Origin: DATFQI01 sp963816955
Lineage (GTDB): Bacteria; Actinomycetota; Thermoleophilia; Solirubrobacterales; Solirubrobacteraceae
Reading direction: 5' to 3'
DNA: 64,000 nucleotides
NCBI GenBank assembly: GCA_963816955.1
Contig: CAWFME010000005.1
Span: forward strand, 620,001 to 684,000
In this document: positions 1-8,431 of the stretch, piece after piece
How the letters are laid out: every line of letters begins with the position of its first letter
Position numbering within the stretch: position 1 is the stretch's first letter
Notes under the pieces: generated by a model
The model's database searches: none
Seen by the model: only the letters and a program-made list of their open reading frames with translations
What the model was told of the DNA's origin: nothing
Translations under genes and position numbers: made by a program

Positions 1-2
1 GG

Positions 3-323
3 GTGGTCCGCGTCGAGGGGCGGATCGCGCCGCGGGAGAAGATCAAGGTCGTCTCCGAGGCCAACCCGAAGCGTGCGTTCCCGGTCACGGTGGCCGAGCT
101 CTCGCCGGCCGAGCGGATGGTCTGGAGCGGCGGCATGCCGCTCGGGCTGTTCCGCGGCGTGCGGACGTTCACGCTCACGCCGGAGGGCGGCTCGACGCGG
201 TTCGCGATGCGCGAGGAGTACACCGGGCCGATGCTCCCGCTGGTCTGGCGATCGATGCCGGACCTGCAGCCGTCGTTCGAGCAGTTCGCCCGCGGGCTCA
301 AGCAGCGCGCCGAGCACGGCTAA
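3..323 (+). CDS. SRPBCC (START-like) family protein, 5' partial
   Basis: The frame is open from the left edge to a TAA at 321-323, so only the C-terminal 106 residues are present. The visible part alternates beta strands (FTLTPEGGSTRFAMREEY) and ends in a long amphipathic helix with PDLQPSFEQFARGLKQRAE. That is the usual ending of polyketide-cyclase/SRPBCC hydrophobic-ligand-binding folds. The ligand and role cannot be told. It ends 13 bases before the helicase start. The family call rests on fold pattern rather than a catalytic motif. Confidence 0.6.
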   Translation: MVRVEGRIAPREKIKVVSEANPKRAFPVTVAELSPAERMVWSGGMPLGLFRGVRTFTLTPEGGSTRFAMREEYTGPMLPLVWRSMPDLQPSFEQFARGLKQRAEHG

Positions 324-336
324 GCTCCTCTGCTCA

Positions 337-1767
337 GTGACGACTTTCAAAGACCTCGGCCTGTCCGAGCCGGTGCTCGCCGCCCTCAGGGACGTGGGCT
401 ACGAGAACCCGAGCCCCATCCAGGAACAGGCCATCCCGGAGCTGCTCCAGGGCCACGACGTGATCGGCCAGGCGCAGACCGGCACCGGCAAGACCGCCGC
501 CTTCGGGCTCCCGATGATCGAGTTCGTCGACCCCGACGATCCCGACGTCCAGGCGCTCGTGCTCACGCCGACGCGCGAGCTGTGCATCCAGGTGACGCAG
601 GCCCTGCGCGCCTACGGCAAGCCCAAGGGCATCCAGCCCGTCGCCGTCTTCGGCGGCGCGCCGATCCGCACCCAGCAGGCGCAGCTCAAGGAGGGCGGGC
701 AGATCGTGGTCGGCACGGTCGGCCGCGTGCTCGACCTGATCTCGCGCCACTCGCTGATGCTGCACTCCTGCCGCTACCTCGTCCTCGACGAGGCCGACGA
801 GATGCTCGACCTCGGCTTCCTCGAGGACGTCGAGAAGATCCTCTCGCTCACCCCGGGCGGCCGTCAGACCGCGCTGTTCAGCGCGACGATGCCGCCCGAG
901 ATCCGCGCGCTCGCCGACCGCCACCTCTACGAGCCGGTGACGGTCAAGGTCAAGGCCGCGACGCTGACGATCGACACCGTCGAGCAGTTCTTCCTCGAGG
1001 TCAAGGGGCCGGAGAAGAACGAGGCGCTGGCGCGCGTGCTGGAGGCGGAGAAGCCCGCCCAGGCGATCGTCTTCACGCGCACGAAGATCCGCACCGACCA
1101 GCTCTACCGGACGCTGCGCGACAAGGGCATGAACGTCAAGGCCCTGCACGGCGACATGTCCCAGGGCTCGCGCGACGGCGTGATGATCTCCTTCAAGTCC
1201 GGCCGCGTGCCGATCCTCGTCGCCACCGACGTCGCCGCGCGCGGGCTGGACATCGCGTCCGTCACGCACATCGTCAACTTCGACGTGCCGACCTCGCCCG
1301 ACGTCTACGTGCACCGGATCGGCCGCACGGGCCGCGTCGGCCGCTCCGGCCGCGCGATCACGTTCATCGAGCCGCGCCAGCGCAAGGACCTGGAGGCGAT
1401 CGAGCGCCACGCGAGCACGAAGATCTCGCCGTGGGCGGAGGGCGCCCACGTCGCCCCCGCGAAGATGACCGAGCGCCCGCGCCGCCACCGCAAGCCGCAC
1501 GACGACACGGACGGCAACGGCATGGGCTACACGAAGCTGATCGCCAACACGGGGCGCGCCGCAGGCCTCGAGCCCGGCGAGCTGATCTCTGCGGTCGCCG
1601 CCGGCGGCGGGCTCGACGGCGAGGCGATCCGCAACGTGCGCGTGCTCGAGCGCTTCGCGCTCGTCGAGGTCCCGGCCGCCGAGGCCGACCGGATCGTCGA
1701 GGCGGTCAGCGGCACCACCGTGCACGGCCGTAAGCTGGCGCTCGAGCCGGTCCGCGGACAGTCCTGA
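337..1767 (+). CDS. DEAD/DEAH-box ATP-dependent RNA helicase with DbpA-like RNA-binding tail
   Basis: ATP-dependent RNA unwinding or remodelling enzyme of the cytoplasm (ribosome assembly or RNA decay in this family). The 476-residue protein shows the Q motif (FKDLGLSEPVLAAL with PSPIQEQAIP), Walker A AQTGTGKT near residue 46, the DEAD motif in VLDEADEMLDLGF near 150, SAT in LFSATMPPE near 182 and HRIGRTGRVGRSG near 326. A C-terminal domain from about 397 (GYTKLIANTGRAAGLEPGEL to the end) resembles the DbpA/CsdA RNA-binding fold. The GTG at 337 is chosen because it places MTTFKDLGL at the start of the Q motif; the open frame continues upstream but overlaps the preceding gene and reads as an Arg/Ser-rich shadow. 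No clear ribosome binding site is visible. Confidence 0.95.
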   Translation: MTTFKDLGLSEPVLAALRDVGYENPSPIQEQAIPELLQGHDVIGQAQTGTGKTAAFGLPMIEFVDPDDPDVQALVLTPTRELCIQVTQALRAYGKPKGIQPVAVFGGAPIRTQQAQLKEGGQIVVGTVGRVLDLISRHSLMLHSCRYLVLDEADEMLDLGFLEDVEKILSLTPGGRQTALFSATMPPEIRALADRHLYEPVTVKVKAATLTIDTVEQFFLEVKGPEKNEALARVLEAEKPAQAIVFTRTKIRTDQLYRTLRDKGMNVKALHGDMSQGSRDGVMISFKSGRVPILVATDVAARGLDIASVTHIVNFDVPTSPDVYVHRIGRTGRVGRSGRAITFIEPRQRKDLEAIERHASTKISPWAEGAHVAPAKMTERPRRHRKPHDDTDGNGMGYTKLIANTGRAAGLEPGELISAVAAGGGLDGEAIRNVRVLERFALVEVPAAEADRIVEAVSGTTVHGRKLALEPVRGQS

Positions 1768-1787
1768 GCAGCCAAGGGGGAGAGGCC

Positions 1788-2243
1788 ATGTCCCAGATGA
1801 CGATGACGACCAACCACGGCCCGATCGTCTTCGAGATGTTCGACGAGGACGCGCCGAAGACGGTCGAGAACATGCGCAAGCTGGCCGGTGACGGCTTCTA
1901 CGACGACCTGGGGTTCCACCGGATCATCAAGGACTTCATGATCCAGGGCGGCTGCCCCGAGGGGACGGGCTCCGGCGGCCCGGGCTACACGTTCGAGGAC
2001 GAGTTCAACCAGCACAAGGTCGTCCGCGGCGCGCTCGCGATGGCCAACGCCGGCCCGAACACCAACGGCTCGCAGTTCTTCATCGTCACCACGGAGGCCG
2101 CTCCCTGGCTCGACGGCAAGCACACCGTGTTCGGCAAGGTGACCTCCGGCATGGAGGTCGTCGACGCGCTCGAGGGGCTCCCGACCGACGGCCGCGATCG
2201 CCCGCAGGAGCCGGCGACGATCGAGAAGATCGAGTTCTCCTGA
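1788..2243 (+). CDS. ppiB: Peptidyl-prolyl cis-trans isomerase, cyclophilin type
   Basis: Catalyses proline cis-trans isomerisation during protein folding. It is 151 residues, the size of a single-domain cytoplasmic cyclophilin, with no signal peptide. The active-site strand is FHRIIKDFMIQGG (catalytic Arg in FHR), followed by GTGSGGPGYTFEDEF, then ALAMANAGPNTNGSQFFI and the Trp in PWLDGKHTVFGKV that lines the proline pocket. A strong ribosome binding site (AAGGGGGAGAGG) precedes the ATG. The stop TGA overlaps the ATG of the next gene by one base (TGATG), so translational coupling with the aldehyde dehydrogenase is likely. Confidence 0.95.
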   Translation: MSQMTMTTNHGPIVFEMFDEDAPKTVENMRKLAGDGFYDDLGFHRIIKDFMIQGGCPEGTGSGGPGYTFEDEFNQHKVVRGALAMANAGPNTNGSQFFIVTTEAAPWLDGKHTVFGKVTSGMEVVDALEGLPTDGRDRPQEPATIEKIEFS

Positions 2244-3773
2244 TGGCCACGCTCGAGGAGCGTGCGCGGGTGGGCGGGGACCAGAGCATCAGCGTCGAGA
2301 ACCCGGCGACGGGCGCCGTCGTCGGCGAGGTCCCGATCCTCTCCGCCGAGCAGGTGCGCACGCTCGCCGAGCGCGGCCGCGCCGCCCAGCCGGCCTGGGA
2401 GGCATTGGGCTTCGAAGGGCGGGCGCGGGTTCTACGCCGCGCCCAGAAGTGGGTGCTCGACAACCGGGAGCGCGTCATCGCGACGATCGTCTCCGAGACG
2501 GGCAAGACCCACGAGGACGCCCTGCTCGCCGAGATCGGCTACATCGCCAACGCGTTCGGCTTCTGGGCCAAGAACGCTTCGGACTACCTCGCCGACGAGA
2601 AGGTCCGCTCGGCCAACCCGTTCGTGCTCGGGCGCAAGCTCGTCGTCCGCTACGCGCCGCTCGGGCTCGTCGGCGTGATCGGGCCGTGGAACTACCCGCT
2701 CTCGAACTCCTTCGGCGACTGCATCCCGGCGCTGGCCGCCGGCAACGCGGTGATCCTCAAGCCGTCGGAGGTCACCCCGCTCACCTCGCTGCTGATGGCC
2801 GAGGCGATGCGCGAGTGCGGCCTGCCCGAGGGCGTCTACCAGGTCGCGACCGGGATGGGCGAGACGGGCTCCGCGCTGGTCGACGAGGTCGACATGGTCA
2901 TGTTCACCGGCTCGACCGCGACCGGCAAGAAGGTGATGGAGCGCGCCGCGCGCACGCTCACGCCGGTGTCGCTGGAGCTCGGCGGCAAGGACCCGATGAT
3001 CGTGCTCGCCGACGCCGACCTCGAGCGCGCGGCCAACGCCGCCACCTACTACTCGATGCAGAACGGCGGCCAGACCTGCATCTCGGTCGAGCGCGTGTAC
3101 GTCGAGGCGCCGGTCTACGACGAGTTCGTCACCAAGGTCACCGCGAAGGTCAAGGCGCTGCGCCAGGGCGCCCCGACCGGGCCGGGCAGCGTCGACGTCG
3201 GCGCGGTCACGTTCCCCAAGCAGCTCGAGATCGTCTCGGCGCACGTCGACGCCGCCCGCAGAGGCCGGCGCCACCGTGCTCGCCGGCGGCCACGGGCGCG
3301 ACGAAAACGGGCGCTTCTACGAGCCGACGGTGCTCGTGGACGTCGACCACTCGATGGCGTGCATGACCGAGGAGACCTTCGGGCCGACGCTGCCGATCAT
3401 GCGGGTCTCCGACGCCGAGGAGGCGGTCAAGCTCGCCAACGACTCGCCGTACGGGCTCGCCGCGTCGGTCTGGACGAAGGACTCCGCCCGCGGCGAGGCG
3501 CTCGCGCGCCGGATCGAGGCGGGCGCGGTGTGCGTCAACGACGCGCAGCTCAACTACCTCGCGCTCGAGCTGCCGATGGGCGGCTGGAAGGCGTCCGGGC
3601 TGGGCTCGCGCCACGGCGCGGGCGGGATCCGCAAGTACGCGCGCCAGCAGTCGCTGCTGGTCACCCGCCTGGCTCCGAAGCGCGACCTCCACATGTTCCC
3701 CTACAAGGCCTCCACGACCGGCCTGCTGGGCCGCGCCATGAAGCTGCTCTACGGCCGCGGCAAGCGCGACTGA
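2243..3773 (+). pseudogene. Aldehyde dehydrogenase (NAD(P)+), single-base frameshift at 3260
   Basis: NAD(P)-dependent oxidation of an aldehyde to a carboxylate. Frame 2243-3259 gives residues 1-339 with GPWNYPLSN, FTGSTATGKKVM, the general base Glu in LELGGKDPM (residue 245) and the nucleophile Cys in GGQTCISVERV (residue 279). An extra A at 3260 shifts the frame; translation resumes at 3261 as EAGATVLAGG and runs through EETFGPTLPIM, YGLAASVWTKD and the C-terminal oligomerisation part to TGA 3771-3773. Removing the one base gives a normal 509-residue enzyme. Both halves keep family conservation and codon bias, so this is either a sequencing error or a very recent lesion. A hairpin terminator follows at 3782. 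Confidence 0.9.
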
Positions 3774-3781
3774 CGACCCCG

Positions 3782-3810
3782 CGCGATCCCGCGCCGGGCG
3801 CGGGATCGCG
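3782..3810 (+). terminator. Strong hairpin downstream of the aldehyde dehydrogenase
   Basis: A perfect 12-bp stem (CGCGATCCCGCG paired with CGCGGGATCGCG) closes a 5-base loop, 8 bases after the stop codon. There is no T tract, as is common for high-GC actinobacterial terminators. Confidence 0.7.
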
Positions 3811-3827
3811 ACGCCGCAAGAAAGTTT

Positions 3828-3841
3828 GCGTCAATTGGCGC
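3828..3841. promoter_or_regulatory. Palindrome upstream of the BTAD regulator, candidate operator
   Basis: GCGTCAATTGGCGC reads the same on both strands except for one symmetric mismatch pair. It sits in a locally AT-richer patch (AAGAAAGTTTGCGTCAATTG), 36 bases before the ATG at 3878. Autoregulation by the following gene is an inference. Confidence 0.35.
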
Positions 3842-3877
3842 AGGCTTTTGCCGCGGCCGTCGTTTGTCTCGTTCGCC

Positions 3878-4999
3878 ATGCCCCATCGCCCCGCCGCCGA
3901 GGTCGTGCTCGAGCATCTGCCCGTCGGTGTCGTCGTATTGGACGACGAGGGGCGTCTGCTGGGCGGCAACCCCGCCTCCGAGCGGGTCCTCGGCGCGCTC
4001 CCGGAGGAGGGCTCCGCGGGCTGCTGCGAGCTCGTCGGCTGCCGCCGGCCCGGGACCCCGCTGGAGACGCGCTGCATCTCCGAGGCGGTGCGCGCGAGCG
4101 GCCGTCCGGTGGGCGAGCTGCTCGTGCAGACGCCGGGCGGCGGCGCCTGGGTGATCGCGGTTCCGCTCGCGGCCGGCGGGATCGTGCTGCAGCTGCGCAC
4201 GGTCGCGGAGCCGGCCGGCGAGGCCGACGAGCGCCTGCGCATCCGGGTGCTCGGGCCGATGCAGCTCGAGGTGGGCGGCGCAGTGCTCGAGGGCGACTGG
4301 CTCGCCCACCGGCCCGGCCAGGTCCTCAAGTACCTCGTGGCCGCGCGCGGGCGGCCGGTCGCCGCCGACGAGCTGCTGCGCGCGTTCTGGCCGCAGACCG
4401 ACGGCACGCCGGCCGCGACGAACGTGCGCCAGGCGGTCCATGCGCTGCGCGACCGGATGGAGCCCGAGCGCGAGCGCCAGGCCGCCTCGCGCTACGTGAC
4501 CGGCCGGCGCGGCGGCGGCTACGAGCTGATCGGCGGGATGGTGCTCGTGGACGCGGACGTGTTCACCGCCGCGGCCGAGGCCGGGCTGACCGCACTGCAC
4601 GACGGCGACGGCGCGCGCGCCGAGGCCTCGCTGTCCCGCGCGGCCGCGCTGTACCGCGGGGACTTCCTGGCCGACGAGCCCGACGCCGAGTGGGCCCTGC
4701 CCGAGCGGGCTCGGCTGCGCCTGCTGGCCGGCCGCGTGATGCGGGCGCTGGCCGGCATGCGCGTGCGCGCGGGCGAGCTCGACGCCGCGAGCGAGCTGCT
4801 GCAGCGCCTCGCCGAGCTCGAGCCGCTCGACGTCGAGGCCCAGCGCCAGCTGCTGACGCTGCTGCTGCGCCGCGGCCGCCGCAGCGAGGCCGCCCGCCGC
4901 TACGAGGTGGTCGCGCGACGCTTCCGGCGCGCGTTCGGCGAGGAACCGGGCTTCGAGCTCGCGGAGCTCGCCCGCACACGCACCGCCGCACGCCGCTAG
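3878..4999 (+). CDS. PAS domain-containing transcriptional regulator with OmpR-type and BTAD domains
   Basis: A 373-residue DNA-binding regulator. Residues 1 to about 110 look like a PAS sensor (VLEHLPVGVVVLDDEGRLLG, then NPASERVLG). Residues about 120-214 form an OmpR/PhoB-type winged helix (IRVLGPMQLEVGG, LKYLVAARGRPVAADELLR, TNVRQAVHALRDRM, YVTGRRGGGYEL). The remainder is the helical bacterial transcriptional activator domain (BTAD) of SARP-type regulators, with TPR-like helices around residues 285-345. It lacks the NB-ARC/TPR extension of large SARPs. ATG 3878 is chosen for the PAS start; no clear ribosome binding site. The frame is open from 2243 through 4999, but only because of the frameshift in the preceding gene; it is not a fusion. 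Target genes are unknown. Confidence 0.85.
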   Translation: MPHRPAAEVVLEHLPVGVVVLDDEGRLLGGNPASERVLGALPEEGSAGCCELVGCRRPGTPLETRCISEAVRASGRPVGELLVQTPGGGAWVIAVPLAAGGIVLQLRTVAEPAGEADERLRIRVLGPMQLEVGGAVLEGDWLAHRPGQVLKYLVAARGRPVAADELLRAFWPQTDGTPAATNVRQAVHALRDRMEPERERQAASRYVTGRRGGGYELIGGMVLVDADVFTAAAEAGLTALHDGDGARAEASLSRAAALYRGDFLADEPDAEWALPERARLRLLAGRVMRALAGMRVRAGELDAASELLQRLAELEPLDVEAQRQLLTLLLRRGRRSEAARRYEVVARRFRRAFGEEPGFELAELARTRTAARR

Positions 5000-5049
5000 C
5001 GGCGCACGGCGCCCCGCAGCACACGTCGAAGCGGCGCACCGCCCCCGTC

Positions 5050-5055
5050 TAGGCT
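5050..5055 (+). promoter_or_regulatory. -10 box (TAGGCT) for the EamA transporter
   Basis: TAGGCT lies 8 bases before the GTG at 5064 and no Shine-Dalgarno is present, which fits a leaderless transcript. Confidence 0.45.
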
Positions 5056-5063
5056 GGCGGGCC

Positions 5064-5906
5064 GTGCTCGCCGTCGCCCTCGCCTTCGCCTCGTCGCTCT
5101 GCTGGGGCCTCGCGGACTTCTTCGGCGGGCTCCAGTCGCGCACGCGGTCGGTGGTCGTCGTCCTGCTCGTCTCGCAGGTGGCGGCGGTCGTCATGGGCGT
5201 GGTCTTCGTGCTGGCGTCGGGCGATCCGTTCCCCGACCTCGGCCCGGCGGCGCTGGCCACGGGCGCCGGCGTCGCGGGCTGCGCCGCGCTCGCCGCCTTC
5301 TACCGCGGCCTGGCGATCGGGACGATGAGCATCGTCGCGCCGGTGTCGGCGACGGGCGCGGCCGTGCCCGTGCTCGTCGGGCTCGCCGAGGGCGAGCGGC
5401 CCGCCGCGCTGCAGGTCGCCGGCATCGTGATCGCGATGGCCGGCATCGTGCTGGCCGCCCGCGAGCCCGGCGGGGCGGCGCCGAGCCGGGTGGTGCGCGC
5501 CTCGCTCGCGCTCGCGGGCCTCGCGGCGCTCGGCTTCGGGACGTTCTTCGTGCTGATCGACCGTGCCACGGAGCTCGGCGGCGCGCCCTGGTCGCTGCTG
5601 CTCGTGCGCGTCGGCGAGGTCGCCGTGCTCGGCGCGCTCGCGCTGGCCGTGCGCCCGCGGCTGCCCGCGGGCGTCCGCGACGCCGCGCCGCTGCTGGGCA
5701 TCGGCGTGCTGGACTTCTCGGCCACCGCATTCTTCGCGCTCGCCACCGAGCAGGGGCTGCTGAGCGTCGTGGCGGTGGTCGGCTCGCTCTACCCGGCCGT
5801 CACGGTCGTGCTCGCCCGCATCGTGCTCGCCGAGCGCGTGGCGCGCTCGCAGGAGCTCGGGGTCGTGCTCACGCTCGCGGGCGTGGTGGCGATCAGCGCA
5901 GGCTGA
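5064..5906 (+). CDS. EamA (DMT) family membrane transporter
   Basis: A 280-residue inner-membrane protein, almost entirely hydrophobic, in two homologous halves of about five helices each, the standard drug/metabolite transporter layout. Half one contains LCWGLADFFGG and TMSIVAPVSATGAAVPVLVG. Half two contains SATAFFALATEQGLLSVVAVVGSLYPAVTVVLA near the C-terminus. Substrates of this family (amino acids, amines, nucleosides, drugs) cannot be predicted from sequence. The GTG start follows a -10-like box by 8 bases. The 3' end overlaps the convergent HAD gene by 14 bases. Confidence 0.9.
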   Translation: MLAVALAFASSLCWGLADFFGGLQSRTRSVVVVLLVSQVAAVVMGVVFVLASGDPFPDLGPAALATGAGVAGCAALAAFYRGLAIGTMSIVAPVSATGAAVPVLVGLAEGERPAALQVAGIVIAMAGIVLAAREPGGAAPSRVVRASLALAGLAALGFGTFFVLIDRATELGGAPWSLLLVRVGEVAVLGALALAVRPRLPAGVRDAAPLLGIGVLDFSATAFFALATEQGLLSVVAVVGSLYPAVTVVLARIVLAERVARSQELGVVLTLAGVVAISAG

Positions 5907-6504
5907 CGTCTACCCCGAGCAGCTCGGAGACCTCGCCGAGGGTGACAGCGGCGTCGCCGCGGTGGACCACGGTCGCCATCCCCAGTGCGCGCGCCGGCTT
6001 GAGGTTGCCGGGCAGGTCGTCGACGAACACGCACTCCTGCGGCGGCAGCCCGATCCGCTCGGCGGCGAGCGCGTAGATCTCGGGGTCGGGCTTGCGCACG
6101 CCGACCACACCGGAGATGACCCAGGCGTCGAACAGCCGCTCGAGCTGGGCCTGGTCGTAGCGGTCCTCGCCCCACGAGTTGGACAGCATCGCCGTCCGGA
6201 CGCCGGCGCGGCGGGCCGCCAGCACGCCCGCGACCATCGCCTCATCAGGGACCATGAAGCCGAACATCCGGTCGATCAGGCGCTCGGGCGCGACGCCGAG
6301 CAGCTTCGCGAACGCGGCCTCGAACTCGGCCTCGCCGGCCTGGCCGGTCTCGAGGCGCTCCAGCAGCCCGCGCGCCTCGGGATCGCTCAGGAAGCGGTCG
6401 CGGACGGTGTCCGCGGCGAGCCCCTCGGCCTCGCAGAAGCGGCGGAAGGACGCGAAGACGTCGGTGGTCAATACGCCGCCGTAGTCCACGATCAGGCCTC
6501 GCAC
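5893..6504 (-). CDS. HAD superfamily hydrolase (DxxG-type, epoxide hydrolase/phosphatase-like)
   Basis: Haloacid dehalogenase-fold hydrolase, probably a phosphatase. Motif I is LIVDYGGVLT (nucleophile Asp), motif II is MLSNSWGEDRYD, motif III has Lys in GVRKPDPEIYALAAERIG, and motif IV is FVDDLPGNLKPARALGM. The helical cap lies between motifs I and II. Two starts are possible. ATG 6516 is conventional, but a TAGCAT -10 box at 6515-6520 overlaps it and sits 10 bases before the GTG at 6504; I chose GTG 6504 (203 residues). It is convergent with, and overlaps, the transporter gene. Substrate unknown. Confidence 0.88.
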   Translation of the reverse strand: MRGLIVDYGGVLTTDVFASFRRFCEAEGLAADTVRDRFLSDPEARGLLERLETGQAGEAEFEAAFAKLLGVAPERLIDRMFGFMVPDEAMVAGVLAARRAGVRTAMLSNSWGEDRYDQAQLERLFDAWVISGVVGVRKPDPEIYALAAERIGLPPQECVFVDDLPGNLKPARALGMATVVHRGDAAVTLGEVSELLGVDVSLR

Positions 6505-6514
6505 GAGGCGCGCC

Positions 6515-6520
6515 ATGCTA
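6515..6520 (-). promoter_or_regulatory. -10 box (TAGCAT) for the HAD hydrolase
   Basis: On the minus strand TAGCAT stands 10 bases before GTG 6504, matching the leaderless arrangement seen at other genes in this window. It overlaps the alternative ATG start. Confidence 0.4.
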
Positions 6521-6577
6521 GTGGTGGATGAGCCCGCCACCGCAACAAACGCGGCCCCCCACGCGTTTCGAACCCCA

Positions 6578-7984
6578 ATGCTCCCCCGCCGACACCTGAT
6601 CGTCCTCGTGCTCGCCATGGCCGCACCGGCCGCGCTTCCGGCCGCCGCGCCGGCCTCGCCGCGCCAGGCCGTGGCCTTCGAGGCCCCCCGCGAGCTGCTC
6701 GACGCCTCCGTGCGCGACAGCACGCTCGACGAGATCCGAAGCTTCGGCGTCACGCACATCCGTCAGCTCGTCTACTGGCGCAGCTTCGCCCCGAGCCCGA
6801 ACGCCAAGCGCAAGCCGCGCGGCGGCTTCGTCGGGTCGGACCCGGCGACCTACCCCGACGGCACCTGGGGCCCGCTGGACGCCTTGGTCACCGCTGCCTC
6901 GGCGCGCGGGATCCGGGTCCATCTCAACCTCACGGGGCCCGTGCCCCGGTGGGCGACCAAGAGCCGCAAGGACAACGTGACGCGGCCGAGCCCGAAGGAG
7001 TTCAAGGCCTGGGCGACCGCCGTCGGGCGCCGCTACGGCGACCGGATCGAGACATGGTCGATCTGGAACGAGCCCAACCAGCCCCAGTTCCTCAAGCCGC
7101 AGTACCGCAAGGGCAAGCCCTACTCGCCGGGGCTCTACCGCCGGCTCTACCAGGTCGGCGTGAAGGGGCTCAAGAAGACCGCCGCCAACCGCGGCGACAC
7201 GTACCTGCTCGGCGAGACCTCCCCGCGCGGCAACTCGAAGGTCGTGTTCCCGCTCGACTTCTTCCGGCGGATGCTCTGCCTCAACCGCTCCTACCGCAAG
7301 ACCAAGAAGTGCAGCGCGCTCGACACCGACGGCTACGCGCACCACGCCTACACGACGGCGAAGGGCCCGCGCTTCGTCCCGCACGACCGGCGCGACGTGA
7401 CCCTCGGCGTGCTCTCGCGCCTCGAGGTCGCGCTCGACCGGGCGGGCAAGGCGCGCGCGCTCCCGCGCGGGCTGCCGATCTACCTCACGGAGTTCGGCAT
7501 CCAGTCGCGGCCCGACCGGATCCAGGGCGTCAGCTTCCCCAAGCAGGCCGCCTACCTCTCGATCGCCGAGCACATGGCCTACGTGAACCCGCGCGTGCGC
7601 TCCTTCTCGCAGTACCTGATGGCCGACGACCGCCCGCGCGCCTCGCAGCTGAACAAGTACGCGGGCTTCGAGAGCGGCCTGCGCACGAGCAAGGGCCGCA
7701 AGAAGCCGGCCTACAAGGCGTTCCGGCTGCCGCTCGCGGTCGAGAACTACGGCCGCACGGACGTGCTGTGGGGGCTCGTGCGGCAGTACCGGCAGGCGAC
7801 GACGGTCACGATCCAGGTCGACCCGAGGGGCAAGAAGGGCTGGCGCAAGCTCGCCGACGTCAAGACGACGGGCACCGGCGTCTACTCGCTGCGAGCCACC
7901 CATCGCAAGGGCCAGCGCTACCGCGTGCGCTGGACCTCGCCGGGCGGCAAGCGCTACACCGGCGCCTCCGTCCGCTCGTACTAG
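6578..7984 (+). CDS. Secreted clan-A glycoside hydrolase (GH5/GH39-like)
   Basis: Predicted retaining glycosidase exported by a Sec signal (LPRRHLIVLVLAMAAPAALP, cleavage near residue 27). The 468-residue protein has a TIM-barrel pattern: FGVTHIRQLVYWRSF, IRVHLNLTGPVPRWA, the acid/base Glu in WSIWNEPNQPQF (near residue 165) and the likely nucleophile Glu in IYLTEFGIQSR (near 304). The catalytic Glu spacing fits clan GH-A. From about residue 390 a Lys/Arg-rich beta domain (TVTIQVDPRGKKGW, GQRYRVRWTSPGGKRYTG) forms the tail. ATG 6578 is chosen because it opens the signal peptide. Substrate is unknown; a plant or microbial polysaccharide is plausible. Confidence 0.8.
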   Translation: MLPRRHLIVLVLAMAAPAALPAAAPASPRQAVAFEAPRELLDASVRDSTLDEIRSFGVTHIRQLVYWRSFAPSPNAKRKPRGGFVGSDPATYPDGTWGPLDALVTAASARGIRVHLNLTGPVPRWATKSRKDNVTRPSPKEFKAWATAVGRRYGDRIETWSIWNEPNQPQFLKPQYRKGKPYSPGLYRRLYQVGVKGLKKTAANRGDTYLLGETSPRGNSKVVFPLDFFRRMLCLNRSYRKTKKCSALDTDGYAHHAYTTAKGPRFVPHDRRDVTLGVLSRLEVALDRAGKARALPRGLPIYLTEFGIQSRPDRIQGVSFPKQAAYLSIAEHMAYVNPRVRSFSQYLMADDRPRASQLNKYAGFESGLRTSKGRKKPAYKAFRLPLAVENYGRTDVLWGLVRQYRQATTVTIQVDPRGKKGWRKLADVKTTGTGVYSLRATHRKGQRYRVRWTSPGGKRYTGASVRSY

Positions 7985-7992
7985 CGAGCGGC

Positions 7993-8008
7993 CTGGACAT
8001 CCGTCCAG
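7993..8008 (+). terminator. Weak hairpin after the glycoside hydrolase
   Basis: CTGGAC and GTCCAG pair around a 4-base loop, 9 bases after the stop codon. There is no T tract. Confidence 0.35.
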
Positions 8009-8080
8009 CCTGGCCGTTCATCCGATTGGGGTCCTGACCCGATGGGCCGACAATGGGCCGCCGCCGATCAATTGGACACC

Positions 8081-8401
8081 ATGCGAACGCTCCGGATGCA
8101 TCTCCTCGGTCTCGACGTTGCCGACGTGAACGGCCGCACGCTGGGCCAGGTCGTCGACACGTACCCCTTCGACGGCGGGGGCGAGCTCGAGCTGGTCGTG
8201 CTGCGCCTGCGGCGCTTCGGCGAGCGTCGCATGCTGCCGGTCTCCGAGCTGCGGCTCGAGGACGGGCGCCTGGTCGTGCCGTTCTCGCGGCACCAGGTCG
8301 AGGACTCGCCCGGGCTCAGCACAGGGAGGCACGCCGACGAGGACCCGTGGCGCTCGAAGACCTACTGGTACTACGAGGAGCCCGCGGCGGCTCGCGCCTA
8401 G
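8081..8401 (+). CDS. PRC-barrel domain protein
   Basis: A 106-residue soluble protein made of one PRC-barrel fold: MHLLGLDVADVNGRTLGQVV followed by VVLRLRRFGERRMLPVSELRL and a C-terminal tail ending TYWYYEEPAAARA. PRC-barrels occur in ribosome maturation (RimM), photosynthetic reaction centres and many stand-alone proteins of unknown role. It stands upstream of the SixA-like phosphatase gene with a 30-base gap. ATG 8081 is preferred over upstream starts because the domain begins there; the upstream region is not strongly coding. Confidence 0.7.
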   Translation: MRTLRMHLLGLDVADVNGRTLGQVVDTYPFDGGGELELVVLRLRRFGERRMLPVSELRLEDGRLVVPFSRHQVEDSPGLSTGRHADEDPWRSKTYWYYEEPAAARA

Positions 8402-8415
8402 GCGCGCTGCGCAGC

Positions 8416-8421
8416 TAAGGT
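8416..8421 (+). promoter_or_regulatory. -10 box (TAAGGT) for the histidine phosphatase gene
   Basis: TAAGGT ends 10 bases before ATG 8432; no ribosome binding site intervenes. Confidence 0.4.
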
Positions 8422-8431
8422 CCGGGGCGCG

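Noticed and set aside
334..1725. Long open frame on the minus strand opposite the helicase gene
   Set aside because: Composition is Arg/Ala/Asp-rich with repeats typical of antisense to GC-rich codons; the plus strand carries a textbook helicase.
2243..4999. A continuous reading frame from aldehyde dehydrogenase into the BTAD regulator, like a fusion protein
   Set aside because: The frame stays open only because of the extra base at 3260; the real dehydrogenase ends at 3773 in another frame and a terminator hairpin lies between.
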